64,000 nucleotides of DNA from Flagellimonas sp. HMM57. GTDB lineage: Bacteria > Bacteroidota > Bacteroidia > Flavobacteriales > Flavobacteriaceae. The notes under the pieces are model-generated. The model saw nothing but the letters and a program-made list of their open reading frames with translations, was not told the origin of the DNA and made no database searches. Each line of letters begins with the position of its first letter. Positions within the stretch are counted from its first letter, which is position 1. The DNA is taken from positions 1,736,001 through 1,800,000 of the forward strand of contig NZ_CP090004.1 in the NCBI RefSeq assembly GCF_021390175.1, given 5' to 3'. Below are positions 26,014-36,173 of this stretch, in pieces. A program made the translations under genes and the position numbers.

Positions 26014-27588
26014 ATGAATTCAAACCAAAAACATTTTTTACTATTCCTATTGACCGTTTTTTTAATAGGATTGTACAGTAACAAATCTTTCGCACAAAAA
26101 CCCAAGGAATACAATATCATGAAATACGGGGCGGTACCAGATGGGAAAACGTTAAATACCGAAGCTATTCAAAAGGCGATTGACAAAGCTACATCTAAAG
26201 GTGGGGGGAAAGTGATTGTCCCAGAGGGAAAATTTCTCACGGGGACACTAGAACTAAAGTCCAATGTTGAGCTCCACGTTCGTGAAAACGCAACGCTATT
26301 GGGTAGCACGATCCCGAGTCACTACAGAAGATTGGAAATGGACGGCAGGCCAGAGAGCCCAAAAAAAGATGATAACTCACAGTTGGCACTGATCGTTGCA
26401 TATAAAGTCGATAATATTTCTATTTCAGGAGGTGGAACTATCGACGGACAAGGTAGGGCTCTGGCCTTGGCGGTTGATAGCCTTCATCATGCAGGTATTG
26501 CCATTGATCCCAATTATAATAAAGGAGGAAGGCGTCCCAATGAAAAAATGAGACCAAAATTAACGCGTATCTCTACCTGTAGAGATGTTACTTTTTCAAA
26601 AACGAAATTTAGAAACTCAGCTTCTTGGGGCCTCTCATTTGAGTTATGCACAAATCTCACATTAGACGGAATAGATATCAATAACCAGGCATATTGGAAC
26701 AATGATGGTATGGATATTACGGACTCCAAGAATGTTAAGGTCATCAATTGTAATGTAAACTCGGCAGATGATGGCATTTGCTTAAAATCCTACTACCCTA
26801 ATTTCTTTAATGACGGGGTGCTTATTGAAAATTGTACGGTACGTTCCAGTGCCAGTGCCATAAAGTTTGGAACCGCATCTTTGGGTGGTTTTAAGAATGT
26901 GACCATAAAGGATATTAAAGTCTACGATACATTCCGGTCCGCAATCGCCATTGAGTCCGTTGACGGAGGCGTTATCGAAAATATAAACGTATCAAATATA
27001 GTTGCGGAAAATACGGGCAATGCAATTTTCATACGATTGGGCCATCGTAGTGGAGAAAAACCAGGTAGTATAAAGAACGTACATATCAAGGATATGAAAG
27101 TTGAGGTTCCATTTTTACGCCCAGACATTGACTACGACCTTAGGGCTTGCGATTGTGGCGACAACCATAATGTATACCCTTCGTCCATTACAGGCATACC
27201 GGGTCACAACGTGGAAAATGTTGTTTTAGAGAATATTGAAATCTCATATCCCGGTAGAGCTTCAAAAGCGCAGGCCTACATGCCGTTACATAGGTTGAAC
27301 GAAGTTCCAGACAAGATTAGGAGCTATCCTGAGTTTTCAATGTTTGGGGAATTGCCCGCTTGGGGGTTTTATGTACGGCATACCAAAGGAATACAACTCA
27401 ACAATATTACCCTTAGACTAAAGGATTCAGATTTTAGGCCGGCATTTGTATTTGATACCGTGGAAGAAATCAACTTTAAGGAATTGGCATTGCCGGAAAA
27501 AAAACAGAAAGACCAGATTGTATTAAAGAACCATTCAAATTTTAAAATGACACCTGAAAACACCAATCAGGTTAGAATAATCGAATAA
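26014..27588 (+). CDS. GH28-family beta-helix protein (polygalacturonase-like), atypical active site
   Basis: This 524-residue protein has a signal peptide (cleavage after KSFAQ, about residue 28). It begins with MKYGAVPDGKTLNTEAIQKA and shows the repeating rungs of a right-handed beta-helix. The GH28 aspartates are present: NNDGMD (D231) and SADDGICLKS (D252, D253). However, the usual GHG histidine site reads SAIKFGT (281-287) and the usual RIK site reads AIAIES (310-315). It is thus a divergent GH28 subfamily that may cut an unusual galacturonide or rhamnogalacturonan linkage, or lack classical hydrolysis. It lies 43 bases after the GH36 gene. Confidence 0.82.
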   Translation: MNSNQKHFLLFLLTVFLIGLYSNKSFAQKPKEYNIMKYGAVPDGKTLNTEAIQKAIDKATSKGGGKVIVPEGKFLTGTLELKSNVELHVRENATLLGSTIPSHYRRLEMDGRPESPKKDDNSQLALIVAYKVDNISISGGGTIDGQGRALALAVDSLHHAGIAIDPNYNKGGRRPNEKMRPKLTRISTCRDVTFSKTKFRNSASWGLSFELCTNLTLDGIDINNQAYWNNDGMDITDSKNVKVINCNVNSADDGICLKSYYPNFFNDGVLIENCTVRSSASAIKFGTASLGGFKNVTIKDIKVYDTFRSAIAIESVDGGVIENINVSNIVAENTGNAIFIRLGHRSGEKPGSIKNVHIKDMKVEVPFLRPDIDYDLRACDCGDNHNVYPSSITGIPGHNVENVVLENIEISYPGRASKAQAYMPLHRLNEVPDKIRSYPEFSMFGELPAWGFYVRHTKGIQLNNITLRLKDSDFRPAFVFDTVEEINFKELALPEKKQKDQIVLKNHSNFKMTPENTNQVRIIE

Positions 27589-27599
27589 AGGCCAGTTGA

Positions 27600-29648
27600 A
27601 TGCTTAGAGAATACATCCAACACATATTCCTTTTAGGAATCCTTGCTTGTCATTTTTCCATTTTTGCCCAGTCAGGAACGGTGGTTTACAGCGAAGATTT
27701 TACTAATGGAGCCAATGGTTGGATGCCTTTTGGCCCAAATGGTGCATCCGGACTTTTTAAGGCCGTTGAAGGAAAGCTTAAAGTCAGCTTAGAAAGTGGA
27801 GACATTTATGGAGCGTATTATTCAAGTGCTGATTTCTCAGGGCACTTTGAAGTTGAAGTGGATTTTCTTGAAGACTCTGGTGTTGCATTGGGTTTGATAA
27901 AATCGACTAATGGAAAGCCTAGTTCTGATGACTATGCCATGATAACCATCACAAGAAATAATGATGGTATAATAGAAATCAAACTAGTCGATGAACAAGA
28001 AGGAAAAAAGGATGTTTTTGATAACACAGGTTTGGCAAAAAGAGCTAGATATACGCATTTGCTCACTGGCCAAGAATATTCCGTTCCTTATACCAAAACA
28101 GCAAAAAAGCTTCGGATACTGAGACACGATGGAGAAAAGTTCTTGCATTTCTACTATGCGGTTGAAAAACAAGTTGATGGAGTGGTTTACCAAGACTGGA
28201 TGGAATTGGCCCCTTCAAAAGAATGGGGCGATTTATCACAACCCTATTTTATCGGGGTTTTCTCTCTTGATGAAACCGTGCATGTTGATAGCATCAAAGT
28301 CACCCAACGGCCCATCAAAGATCAAAAAGATACAGAAACCGGATTTGCCGTAACAAAAAGACCGTTTACATGGTCAGGGTATACCGCCCCTGCGTTAGTG
28401 GTCACTTTTGGCGACAAATTCCCATTTGCTAAAGATGACCATAAGTTTGTGTTCTGGGAATTAATGAACAATGTTCCTGCATGGCATTTAAACAACACTT
28501 CTCTATTTACATATGGTTTTGTAGAAACCTGGAACGGTGGAAATCCGGGATGCCATGAACCCATGTCGGATAGATTAAGAGCATACACCAATTTAGAGAT
28601 TGTGAAAGATAATGCAGTACGCAAAATCATCAAGTGGTCCTATAAGCTTGTAGACCCTGATTATAAACATCCAGACAATGGCAAGGGAAAACAATTGCCA
28701 GAGGTAACGGAATATTATAGCATTTATGCTGATGGCAGTATTATAAGAAAAATCCAATATGCCCCAAAACTGGATACCAACTTTAGAAACTGGCATGAAC
28801 TAATGGAAATGATGGTCATAGCTGGAGAAAACAACAGACCTGCCAAGTTACTGGAATATCCATCGCTCACGTTCTATGAACAAGGCAAAGCGCCCGAGCA
28901 GTACAACAACGAAAGTGATAGAAAATTTCGAAACGATAGTCAAAGACTGGGAGCAACTACAATGATAGCCCACGTAAAAGGAGCGCCTGATCTGTTCAAT
29001 TCTTTTAGCGATGATGTCAGAGTTCCCTGGACATATTCCGGCTGTCCCCTCAACTATGAGATTACATGGCATGATAGGAAAAATAATTTTGGGCACTGGC
29101 CCGTGAACAAAGAACCCTACCAGCACCCCTTTAAATCAGGGTCAACATGGCCGGAGCATATTGCGCACACATCCTTAGTAGGTATGGGCGTGTACTTAGG
29201 TCAGGATTGGGAGGATAATTTTCTGGTGGCAAAGAACGGTAGAAAATACAGGCAATGGTTATCGCTACTAGGCATGAGCGATGAAAGGGAAGGTAGTATT
29301 GCAAAAGAAAAAACCGATTCATGGCTCTACCCAGGAACTATAAAAGTGCTGGGTGCTTCATGTTCGTTTACTGGATATAGTCATGAGAATAAATACTTTG
29401 AATTCGAAAACAAGGCGAAGGCGTCCCAATGCAATTTCAGGATAACACCGAAAACAAAACTGATAAATCCGATTTTTAAAATCAACAAATGGAACAATAG
29501 CAATGTCCATGTCCATATCAATGATAAACCGTTGCCTTCATCCGATTTTATTACAACATTGAACAAGCACGGAGATTTGCTTTTGATAGTATTAAAAACA
29601 TACGAAAACGATGTTCGAGTAAAAGTTTTTTCAACAATTCTTAAATAA
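27600..29648 (+). CDS. Large secreted PUL protein of unrecognised family
   Basis: This 682-residue protein has a signal peptide (cleavage near SIFAQ, residue 24). Residues about 27-235 look like a concanavalin/LamG-like beta-sandwich (VVYSEDFTNGANGW, FSGHFEVEVDFLEDSG). Residues about 250-670 are a large beta-rich domain with many conserved-looking Trp, His and Asp residues: RPFTWSGYTAPALVV, VETWNGGNPGCHEPMSDR, EYYSIYADGSIIRKIQY, NWHELMEMMVIAGENNRP, and STWPEHIAHTSLVGMGVY. I cannot assign it to any CAZy family by eye. It starts 11 bases after the GH28 gene and 40 before the GH2 gene, so it is surely part of the enzyme set. A new hydrolase or lyase family is a reasonable hypothesis. Confidence 0.8.
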   Translation: MLREYIQHIFLLGILACHFSIFAQSGTVVYSEDFTNGANGWMPFGPNGASGLFKAVEGKLKVSLESGDIYGAYYSSADFSGHFEVEVDFLEDSGVALGLIKSTNGKPSSDDYAMITITRNNDGIIEIKLVDEQEGKKDVFDNTGLAKRARYTHLLTGQEYSVPYTKTAKKLRILRHDGEKFLHFYYAVEKQVDGVVYQDWMELAPSKEWGDLSQPYFIGVFSLDETVHVDSIKVTQRPIKDQKDTETGFAVTKRPFTWSGYTAPALVVTFGDKFPFAKDDHKFVFWELMNNVPAWHLNNTSLFTYGFVETWNGGNPGCHEPMSDRLRAYTNLEIVKDNAVRKIIKWSYKLVDPDYKHPDNGKGKQLPEVTEYYSIYADGSIIRKIQYAPKLDTNFRNWHELMEMMVIAGENNRPAKLLEYPSLTFYEQGKAPEQYNNESDRKFRNDSQRLGATTMIAHVKGAPDLFNSFSDDVRVPWTYSGCPLNYEITWHDRKNNFGHWPVNKEPYQHPFKSGSTWPEHIAHTSLVGMGVYLGQDWEDNFLVAKNGRKYRQWLSLLGMSDEREGSIAKEKTDSWLYPGTIKVLGASCSFTGYSHENKYFEFENKAKASQCNFRITPKTKLINPIFKINKWNNSNVHVHINDKPLPSSDFITTLNKHGDLLLIVLKTYENDVRVKVFSTILK

Positions 29649-29688
29649 CATATTTGATTTTGTAAAACCTAGATAAACGTATAACACT

Positions 29689-32307
29689 ATGATAAAACTA
29701 AAATTTAATCTGCTCCTCACTGGTATAGCGGTTACAATGATTGCATGTAATGGCCCTAAAGAAATCGTCACCAGTGTATCCGAGATGAATATTGATAAAG
29801 GATGGCAGTATAGAAAAGCCAATGACTCGGTGTGGTCCAGTGCAAGTGTCCCCGGAAACGTTCATACAGATTTGCTCAATGATAGGGTTATTGAAGACCC
29901 GTTCTACAGATTAAACGAAAAAAACCAACAATGGATCGGTGAGACGGATTGGGAGTATGAGACCCGTTTTGAAGTATCTGACCAAATGCTTGAGGAACAA
30001 AATATAAATTTGGTATTCGAAGGCCTGGACACTTATGCCGATGTGTATCTAAACGAAGAGAAAATCCTTGCGGCTAAAAATATGTTCAGGACATGGGATG
30101 TCGATGTTAGGGCTAAACTAAAAAGAGGGCAGAACACACTTCGCATTTATTTTCACAACGTATTCAAGATAAATCGGCCTAAATACGATAATGCAGAATA
30201 CCGATTACAGGCTTTTCGCAACAACGACCAGGCAGATGTTAAGCTTAATCTATACTCCAGAAAAGCAGGATTCCATTATGGATGGGATTGGGGCCCTAGG
30301 CTAATAACAGCTGGAATTTGGAGGCCGATAAAACTAAAAAGCTGGAGCGATTTTAAAATTGACAATGTTTTTTACAAACAAAAAAAGGTGACTACAGAAT
30401 TAGCCGAGATTTCTGCGGAATTCGAAATATCATCAACCTCGGAAACGACGGCCGATATGGTCATTAGCCATGAAGGAAAACCGTTGGCAACACAAATGGT
30501 AACATTAAAACCTGGCGCTAATACGATAGTCGTCCCCATGAAAATTGAACAGCCAAAACTTTGGTGGACCAATGGCCTGGGCGAACAACCGCTCTACACT
30601 TTTGAAACTACGATCAAATCAAAAGATGGTGCAACCGATATGATGAGCAAACGCATAGGAATCCGTTCTCTTGAAATTGTAAGGGATGATGATGAATTTG
30701 GAAAAAGCCTATATGTGAAATTAAATGGCGTTCCCGTATTTATGAAAGGTGCTAATTATATCCCTCAAGATAATTTTCAAAATAGAGTGACCAAAGAGCG
30801 CTATGAACATATTCTAGGGTCGGCAAAAGAGGCCAATATGAACATGATACGTGTTTGGGGCGGTGGAATTTATGAAGAGGATATTTTCTACGATTTATGT
30901 GATGAGAAAGGGCTATTGGTATGGCAGGATATAATGTTCGCCTGCGGCATGTATCCTTCTGATGATGATTTTCTGGAAAATGTAAGAAATGAAGTGGTGG
31001 ATAATGTAACCCGTTTGCGAAACCATCCGTCCATTGCACTTTTTTGCGGGAACAATGAAAATGAAATTTCATGGTATTCCTGGGGCTGGAAAGAATTGTA
31101 TGAAGAAGATGTTCAAAAACAGTATGAGGCGGACTTGAAAAAACTTTTCTACAAAACAATACCCAATGCAATCGCCGAAGCACATCCCGATATTTATTAT
31201 CATCCTACTTCACCCATTGCGGGCATTGGTGACGATAGGCCAAAAGAAGATGGCGACACCCATTATTGGGGTGTATGGCACGGAAAGGAACCTTTTAAAA
31301 ACTTTGAGGAAAACGTTTCTCGTTTTGTTAGTGAATACGGATTCCAATCGTATCCCGAGTTTGCATCCATAAAAAAGTTTTCGATTAAAGAAGATTGGTT
31401 TTTAGAATCAGATGTGATGCGTTCCCATCAGCGTTGCATGGCAGATGAAGGTAAAGACCTGGATTACGGCAACCGACTCATCAATACTTATTTGGAAAGA
31501 AACTTTAACAAGCCCAAAGATTTTGAGAATTACGTTTACGTAGTTCAAGCGCTTCAAGCAAAAGGCGTGAAGATAGCGGTAGAAAGCCATCGCAGAAATA
31601 GAACGGACAACTATTGCATGGGAACCCTGTATTGGCAAATAGACGATTGCTGGCCGGCAGCATCATGGTCCAGTATTGATTACTATGGTAAATGGAAGGC
31701 ATTGCACTATCAGATGAAAAAGACTTATGGCCAGATATTGGTCGCTCCATTGGAAAAAGAGGGTAAGTTGATCGCCTATATCGTTTCCGATGAATTAAAC
31801 CCCATTGAGAACGCAAAAATTAGTGCACAGGTATTGGATTTTGAAGGGAACCAATTGTGGTCAAAAACTGAAACGGTAACTATTGCACCAAATACCTCGC
31901 AAGAATATCTCGCAGCAGAAGTTGAAGATCTCCTGAAGGAAACGGACAGAAAATCGGCATATGTAAAAATGACGGTCTCTTCTGAAAATAAAGTGCTCAG
32001 TGAAAACCGCTATTTCTTTAAAAAAGATAGAGACTTGGATTTGCCCAAAGCAAATATCACCTACACTGCCAAACCTGTGGATGGTGGATTTGAAATGACT
32101 TTAACTTCTGATAAACTGGCCAAATACGTATACATCGCCACGGAGAATGATGACCTTTTTCTATCAGATAACTATTTTGATATGGATGGTGGTACAACTA
32201 AAGTCATCAAAGTAGAAACCAAATCCGAAGTAGCGGAAATTGCAACACACATCAAAATCATTTCCTTGACCGATAGTTATGACGGTAATGGCGATGCTGT
32301 AAAATAA
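29689..32307 (+). CDS. GH2 beta-mannosidase-like lipoprotein
   Basis: This 872-residue protein has lipobox GIAVTMIAC (Cys20). GH2 sugar-binding jelly roll: KGWQYRKAND, SVPGNVHTDLL, EGLDTYADVYLN, FHYGWDWGPRL. Barrel: GANYIPQDNF, MIRVWGGGIYEEDIFYDLCDEKG. Acid/base E457 in FCGNNENE and nucleophile E549 in VSEYGFQSYPEF are those expected for beta-mannosidases. The W-x-GNNE and YGWDWGP blocks favour mannosidase over galactosidase or glucuronidase. It should release terminal beta-mannose (or a related axial-C2 sugar) from oligosaccharides in the periplasm or at the cell surface. Confidence 0.9.
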   Translation: MIKLKFNLLLTGIAVTMIACNGPKEIVTSVSEMNIDKGWQYRKANDSVWSSASVPGNVHTDLLNDRVIEDPFYRLNEKNQQWIGETDWEYETRFEVSDQMLEEQNINLVFEGLDTYADVYLNEEKILAAKNMFRTWDVDVRAKLKRGQNTLRIYFHNVFKINRPKYDNAEYRLQAFRNNDQADVKLNLYSRKAGFHYGWDWGPRLITAGIWRPIKLKSWSDFKIDNVFYKQKKVTTELAEISAEFEISSTSETTADMVISHEGKPLATQMVTLKPGANTIVVPMKIEQPKLWWTNGLGEQPLYTFETTIKSKDGATDMMSKRIGIRSLEIVRDDDEFGKSLYVKLNGVPVFMKGANYIPQDNFQNRVTKERYEHILGSAKEANMNMIRVWGGGIYEEDIFYDLCDEKGLLVWQDIMFACGMYPSDDDFLENVRNEVVDNVTRLRNHPSIALFCGNNENEISWYSWGWKELYEEDVQKQYEADLKKLFYKTIPNAIAEAHPDIYYHPTSPIAGIGDDRPKEDGDTHYWGVWHGKEPFKNFEENVSRFVSEYGFQSYPEFASIKKFSIKEDWFLESDVMRSHQRCMADEGKDLDYGNRLINTYLERNFNKPKDFENYVYVVQALQAKGVKIAVESHRRNRTDNYCMGTLYWQIDDCWPAASWSSIDYYGKWKALHYQMKKTYGQILVAPLEKEGKLIAYIVSDELNPIENAKISAQVLDFEGNQLWSKTETVTIAPNTSQEYLAAEVEDLLKETDRKSAYVKMTVSSENKVLSENRYFFKKDRDLDLPKANITYTAKPVDGGFEMTLTSDKLAKYVYIATENDDLFLSDNYFDMDGGTTKVIKVETKSEVAEIATHIKIISLTDSYDGNGDAVK

Positions 32308-32340
32308 AGTATAACTACCTGAAAATTAAAAACTAAGATT

Positions 32341-35175
32341 ATGCGCAATAAATTAAAAACTGAGATTATAGGTAACAAACTATTTCTTTTATTGGCCATA
32401 AGCTGTTGTTCAATAGCTTCAGCCCAAAAGTTCAAATACAAAAAAACAAACACTGGCATTGAGTATGCTGTTGATGGAAATAGAAAAAGAATCCAGTTCT
32501 ATAGTACCGGTACAGTAAGGGTGACCACCGTAAAAGAAGGGCATCAGTTTACTGATACAAGCTTGGTGGTCAACTCAAAACCAGTAACTCTAAATTTCGA
32601 TGTAAAAAATCGTAAAATGCTTCGCCTAAAAACAAAGGTTTTGGAGGTACAAGTAGATCAAAAAATGGGCGCAATCACATTTCTAGATCGAAAGGGGAAA
32701 ACCTATTTGCAGGAACATAAAACGATACTTCCGTCACTGCGGGACACCACCATTTTTGGTGAGTCCTTCTATAGTGTAAAACAAGCTTTTAAACTTACCG
32801 AAGACGAAGGTTTGTTCGGATTGGGGCAGTTTCAGGATGAATATATGAACTACAGGGGCGAAGAATTGGTACTGGCGCATTCGAATAAGATTTCTGTGGT
32901 ACCCATGCTTACTTCCTCCAATAACTATGGTATCCTTTGGGATAATTATTCACGGACTATATTTAAAGATAGCCCAGGGGTGACCTTCTTTTCATCTGAA
33001 GTAGCAGACCAAATCGATTACTATTTCATTGCAGGCGATGATATAGATGATGTGATTTTGGGATATCGGAACCTCACCGGACAAGCCCCTTTATTTTCAA
33101 AAAAGGCTTATGGTTTTTGGCAATGCAAGGAACGCTATAAAACCTTTGATGAATTGCACGAAGTGGTACAAAAATTCAGGACAAACAAGATTCCATTGGA
33201 CAACATCATACAAGATTGGCAATACTGGGGTGAAAAGACTAAGTTCAGTAGTATGTATTTTGACCCAGAACGCTATCCAAATCCCAAACAGAATATTAAA
33301 AAACTGCATGATAACAATGTAAACCTAATGGTATCTATATGGCCAGCCATTGGTGCGGAAGCAGAACTTGCCAAGGAATTGGATGCCAAAGGTTACTTTT
33401 TGGACCAGGGCCATTGGTCGAGTCCTGGCAGTAAGGTTTACGATCCATATAGCAAAGCTGCAAGAGAAGTCTATTGGAAGCATCTGAAGAAGGGGTTGTT
33501 TGATAATGGTGTGGATGGGTACTGGATGGATGGAACCGAACCAGAATTCTTTAGTTCTTGGAATCAGGATATTACTACCGAAGAAATCTTGAAAGTCAAA
33601 AAAGTAGCTCTTGGTCCGGTATCTAAATACCTAAACACCTTTGCCTTGCTGACGAGTCAGGGCCTATACCAAAAACATAGGAAGGCGACCGACCAAAAAA
33701 GGGTTTTTATCTTGACTAGGTCAGCCTGGGCAGGACAACAGCGAAATGCCACCGTTACGTGGTCTGGTGATATTTCATCAAATTTTCAGACGCTAAAACA
33801 GCATGTTAGTTCTGGAGTTAACTTCTCTTTGGCCGGAGTGCCTTATTGGACACATGATATTGGAGGCTTCTTCTCTAAAGGGAGCAATGGAGAGTATCCC
33901 AAAGGCATTGAAGATCCTGCTTTTCATGAGCTCTATACACGTTGGTTTCAATTTGGGGCATTTACACCAATATTTCGCTCACACGGTACAGATACACCCC
34001 GCGAAGTGTGGCAGTTTAAAGATCGTAACCCAGAGTGCTATGACGCCCTGTTAAAAGTGCTGCATCTAAGGTATCAGCTAATGCCCTATATCTACTCAAC
34101 GGCCTGGGATGTAACGGATAAGGGAAGAACAATGATGCGCGGTATGGTAATGGATTTTTCTAATGACAGAAAGGTTTTTGATATAACAGATCAGTATTTG
34201 TTCGGGTCTTCTTTTTTGGTAAAACCAATTACCAAGCATATGTACCATACACCAGAAACTTTACTTCCAATCATTTCTTCAGAATACTTGAGGACTCCAT
34301 CTGGTGAAGCCGGTTTGATGGGTACCTACTTTGACGATACAGAATTAAATAAGGCGGTTTATACCAGGGTTGATAAAGAAATCAGTTTTAATTGGAGTGG
34401 TGGTGGTCTACCCAAAGGTTTACAGCTGACAAATTTTTCCATAAGGTGGGAAGGCTATTTAATCGCTCCTGAAAGTGGGAAACACACTATTGGAACCATC
34501 GTTGATGATGGTGTCAGATTATGGCTGGATGATAAATTGGTCATAGACGAATGGAGACCTCAACCAGCAACACTGTACAATCATGAAATCACTTTAGAGA
34601 AAGGTAAAAAATATAAAATTAGGATGGAATATTATCAAGGTAGAAGTAGCTCAACAGTTAATTTAGGATTAGAGATTCCTAAACAAAAGAAAGAGAAAAA
34701 GATTTTTGATATGAGCGATAAGGTATATCTACCTGACGGCTCTGGTTGGTACGATTTCTGGACCAATGAATTTCATGAAGGAGGTAAAGTTGTAACCAAA
34801 GAATACCCAATTGATATATTTCCATTATATGTAAAATCTGGCGCAATTGTTCCATTTGGCCCAAAACAACAATATGTTGATGAGAAACCGAATGCCCCTA
34901 TAGAAATATGTATTTATACTGGAGCAAATGGAGCCTTTACCTATTATGAAGATGAAGGCAATAATTACAATTATGAGAATGGCGCATACAATACCATTGA
35001 TTTCACTTGGGATGATAAGCAACGAAAACTAAAAATAGGTAAAAGTGAGGGTGCTTTCAATGGGCATAAGAAAGATAAAGTTTTCAATATTATGACAATA
35101 GACCCATTAAATGGGAAACAATCTAATGCTACCCATAATTATAATGGTGATGCTGTTGTATTGCAATTAAAATAG
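32341..35175 (+). CDS. GH31 alpha-xylosidase-like enzyme with PA14 insert
   Basis: This 944-residue protein has a signal peptide (cleavage after about residue 29, SIASAQ). The GH31 barrel spans about 250-600, with nucleophile D397 in GYWMDGTEPEFF and acid/base D477 in TWSGDISSNF; DWQYWG and FRSHGTDTPREVW are further GH31 landmarks. A PA14 domain is inserted at about 655-780 (WEGYLIAPESGKHT, VDDGVRLWLDDKLVIDEW), as in known alpha-xylosidases acting on xyloglucan oligosaccharides, where PA14 extends the substrate pocket. The C-terminal domain follows. A degraded relative of its last 140 residues lies upstream at 14527-14904. Confidence 0.92.
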   Translation: MRNKLKTEIIGNKLFLLLAISCCSIASAQKFKYKKTNTGIEYAVDGNRKRIQFYSTGTVRVTTVKEGHQFTDTSLVVNSKPVTLNFDVKNRKMLRLKTKVLEVQVDQKMGAITFLDRKGKTYLQEHKTILPSLRDTTIFGESFYSVKQAFKLTEDEGLFGLGQFQDEYMNYRGEELVLAHSNKISVVPMLTSSNNYGILWDNYSRTIFKDSPGVTFFSSEVADQIDYYFIAGDDIDDVILGYRNLTGQAPLFSKKAYGFWQCKERYKTFDELHEVVQKFRTNKIPLDNIIQDWQYWGEKTKFSSMYFDPERYPNPKQNIKKLHDNNVNLMVSIWPAIGAEAELAKELDAKGYFLDQGHWSSPGSKVYDPYSKAAREVYWKHLKKGLFDNGVDGYWMDGTEPEFFSSWNQDITTEEILKVKKVALGPVSKYLNTFALLTSQGLYQKHRKATDQKRVFILTRSAWAGQQRNATVTWSGDISSNFQTLKQHVSSGVNFSLAGVPYWTHDIGGFFSKGSNGEYPKGIEDPAFHELYTRWFQFGAFTPIFRSHGTDTPREVWQFKDRNPECYDALLKVLHLRYQLMPYIYSTAWDVTDKGRTMMRGMVMDFSNDRKVFDITDQYLFGSSFLVKPITKHMYHTPETLLPIISSEYLRTPSGEAGLMGTYFDDTELNKAVYTRVDKEISFNWSGGGLPKGLQLTNFSIRWEGYLIAPESGKHTIGTIVDDGVRLWLDDKLVIDEWRPQPATLYNHEITLEKGKKYKIRMEYYQGRSSSTVNLGLEIPKQKKEKKIFDMSDKVYLPDGSGWYDFWTNEFHEGGKVVTKEYPIDIFPLYVKSGAIVPFGPKQQYVDEKPNAPIEICIYTGANGAFTYYEDEGNNYNYENGAYNTIDFTWDDKQRKLKIGKSEGAFNGHKKDKVFNIMTIDPLNGKQSNATHNYNGDAVVLQLK

Positions 35176-35198
35176 ACTTGGAATTGAACAGGTAAATA

Positions 35199-36140
35199 AT
35201 GAAGAATTTGTTTCCCGTTATATTGATAGTCTTACTTTTTGGATGTCAAAATATTGCAAAAGATGGGCAAACAGTTATTTTGAAAAATGAATATATCAAA
35301 GTAGAAGCCAAAAAAACAGGAGCAGAACTTATAAGTATCAAATTACTAGAAGATGATATAGAGTATTTATGGCAGGGAGATAGCCTTACGTGGAGCGACC
35401 ATGCCATAGTTCAGTTTCCAATCATAGGCAATTTAAAGAATGACCAGTATCGGTATAATGGAAAACAGTATGGGATGATGTCACACGGTTTTGCCAGAAT
35501 ATCGGATTTTGAAGTGGTTGAGAAATCCAATGAGAAGGTCATATTCCAATTAAAAAGTAGTTCATCCACCCAAAAAATATATCCCTTTGACTTTGTATTT
35601 CGGGTAAGCTACATACTTAAAGAAGATAGTATTTTTGTAATTTTTGATGTGGAAAATACAGGGAATGATATAATGTATTTTTCGCTGGGCTACCATCCCG
35701 GTTTCAATTGGCCAATTGGGCAAGACGAAACAATGGGGGACCACTATTTGGAATTTTCCCATTCAGAATCCGTGGATAGACTTGTAATGAACGAAAATCT
35801 TATCGATAGCTTACAAAGAAATTTTTTGTCAGGCACTAAAAAGATTGAATTGGATAAAGACCTTTTTCAAGACGATGTAGTTATTTTAGCAGGGATAAAA
35901 TCTGAAAGCTTGGGTTTGAAGAACACCAAAAATCAGAGGTCGGTCACGGTAACTTTTGGAGAAGTGCCCTATCTGGGAATATGGTCCCCTAAAAAGAACG
36001 GTGACTTTGTCTGTATTGAGCCTTGGTTTGGTGTTCCAGATTGGAACAATGCTTCAGGAGAACTTGAAAAGAAAGAAGGAATCATAGATTTGGTTCCATC
36101 AGACCACTATCAATGGGAATGTAAAATAACCATACAATAA
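35199..36140 (+). CDS. Aldose 1-epimerase family lipoprotein (LacX-like)
   Basis: This 313-residue protein has lipobox IVLLFGC (Cys16). Mutarotase beta-sandwich landmarks: GAELISIKLL, PIIGNLKNDQYRYNGKQY, MSHGFAR with H97, SLGYHPGFNWP with H166, and FVCIEPWFG carrying the putative catalytic Glu (about 278). It matches the LacX branch of aldose 1-epimerases, which interconvert alpha and beta anomers. Lipidation would place it in the periplasm, next to the enzymes that release monosaccharides and before the permease gene that follows at 33 bases. Confidence 0.87.
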   Translation: MKNLFPVILIVLLFGCQNIAKDGQTVILKNEYIKVEAKKTGAELISIKLLEDDIEYLWQGDSLTWSDHAIVQFPIIGNLKNDQYRYNGKQYGMMSHGFARISDFEVVEKSNEKVIFQLKSSSSTQKIYPFDFVFRVSYILKEDSIFVIFDVENTGNDIMYFSLGYHPGFNWPIGQDETMGDHYLEFSHSESVDRLVMNENLIDSLQRNFLSGTKKIELDKDLFQDDVVILAGIKSESLGLKNTKNQRSVTVTFGEVPYLGIWSPKKNGDFVCIEPWFGVPDWNNASGELEKKEGIIDLVPSDHYQWECKITIQ

Positions 36141-36173
36141 GACGAAGAATCAACAATTTATAGAAATAAATTT

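Noticed and set aside
30752-31183. 143-codon antisense frame within the GH2 gene
   Set aside because: A His- and Cys-rich shadow of the GH2 frame; it has no domain and the GH2 catalytic residues lie opposite.
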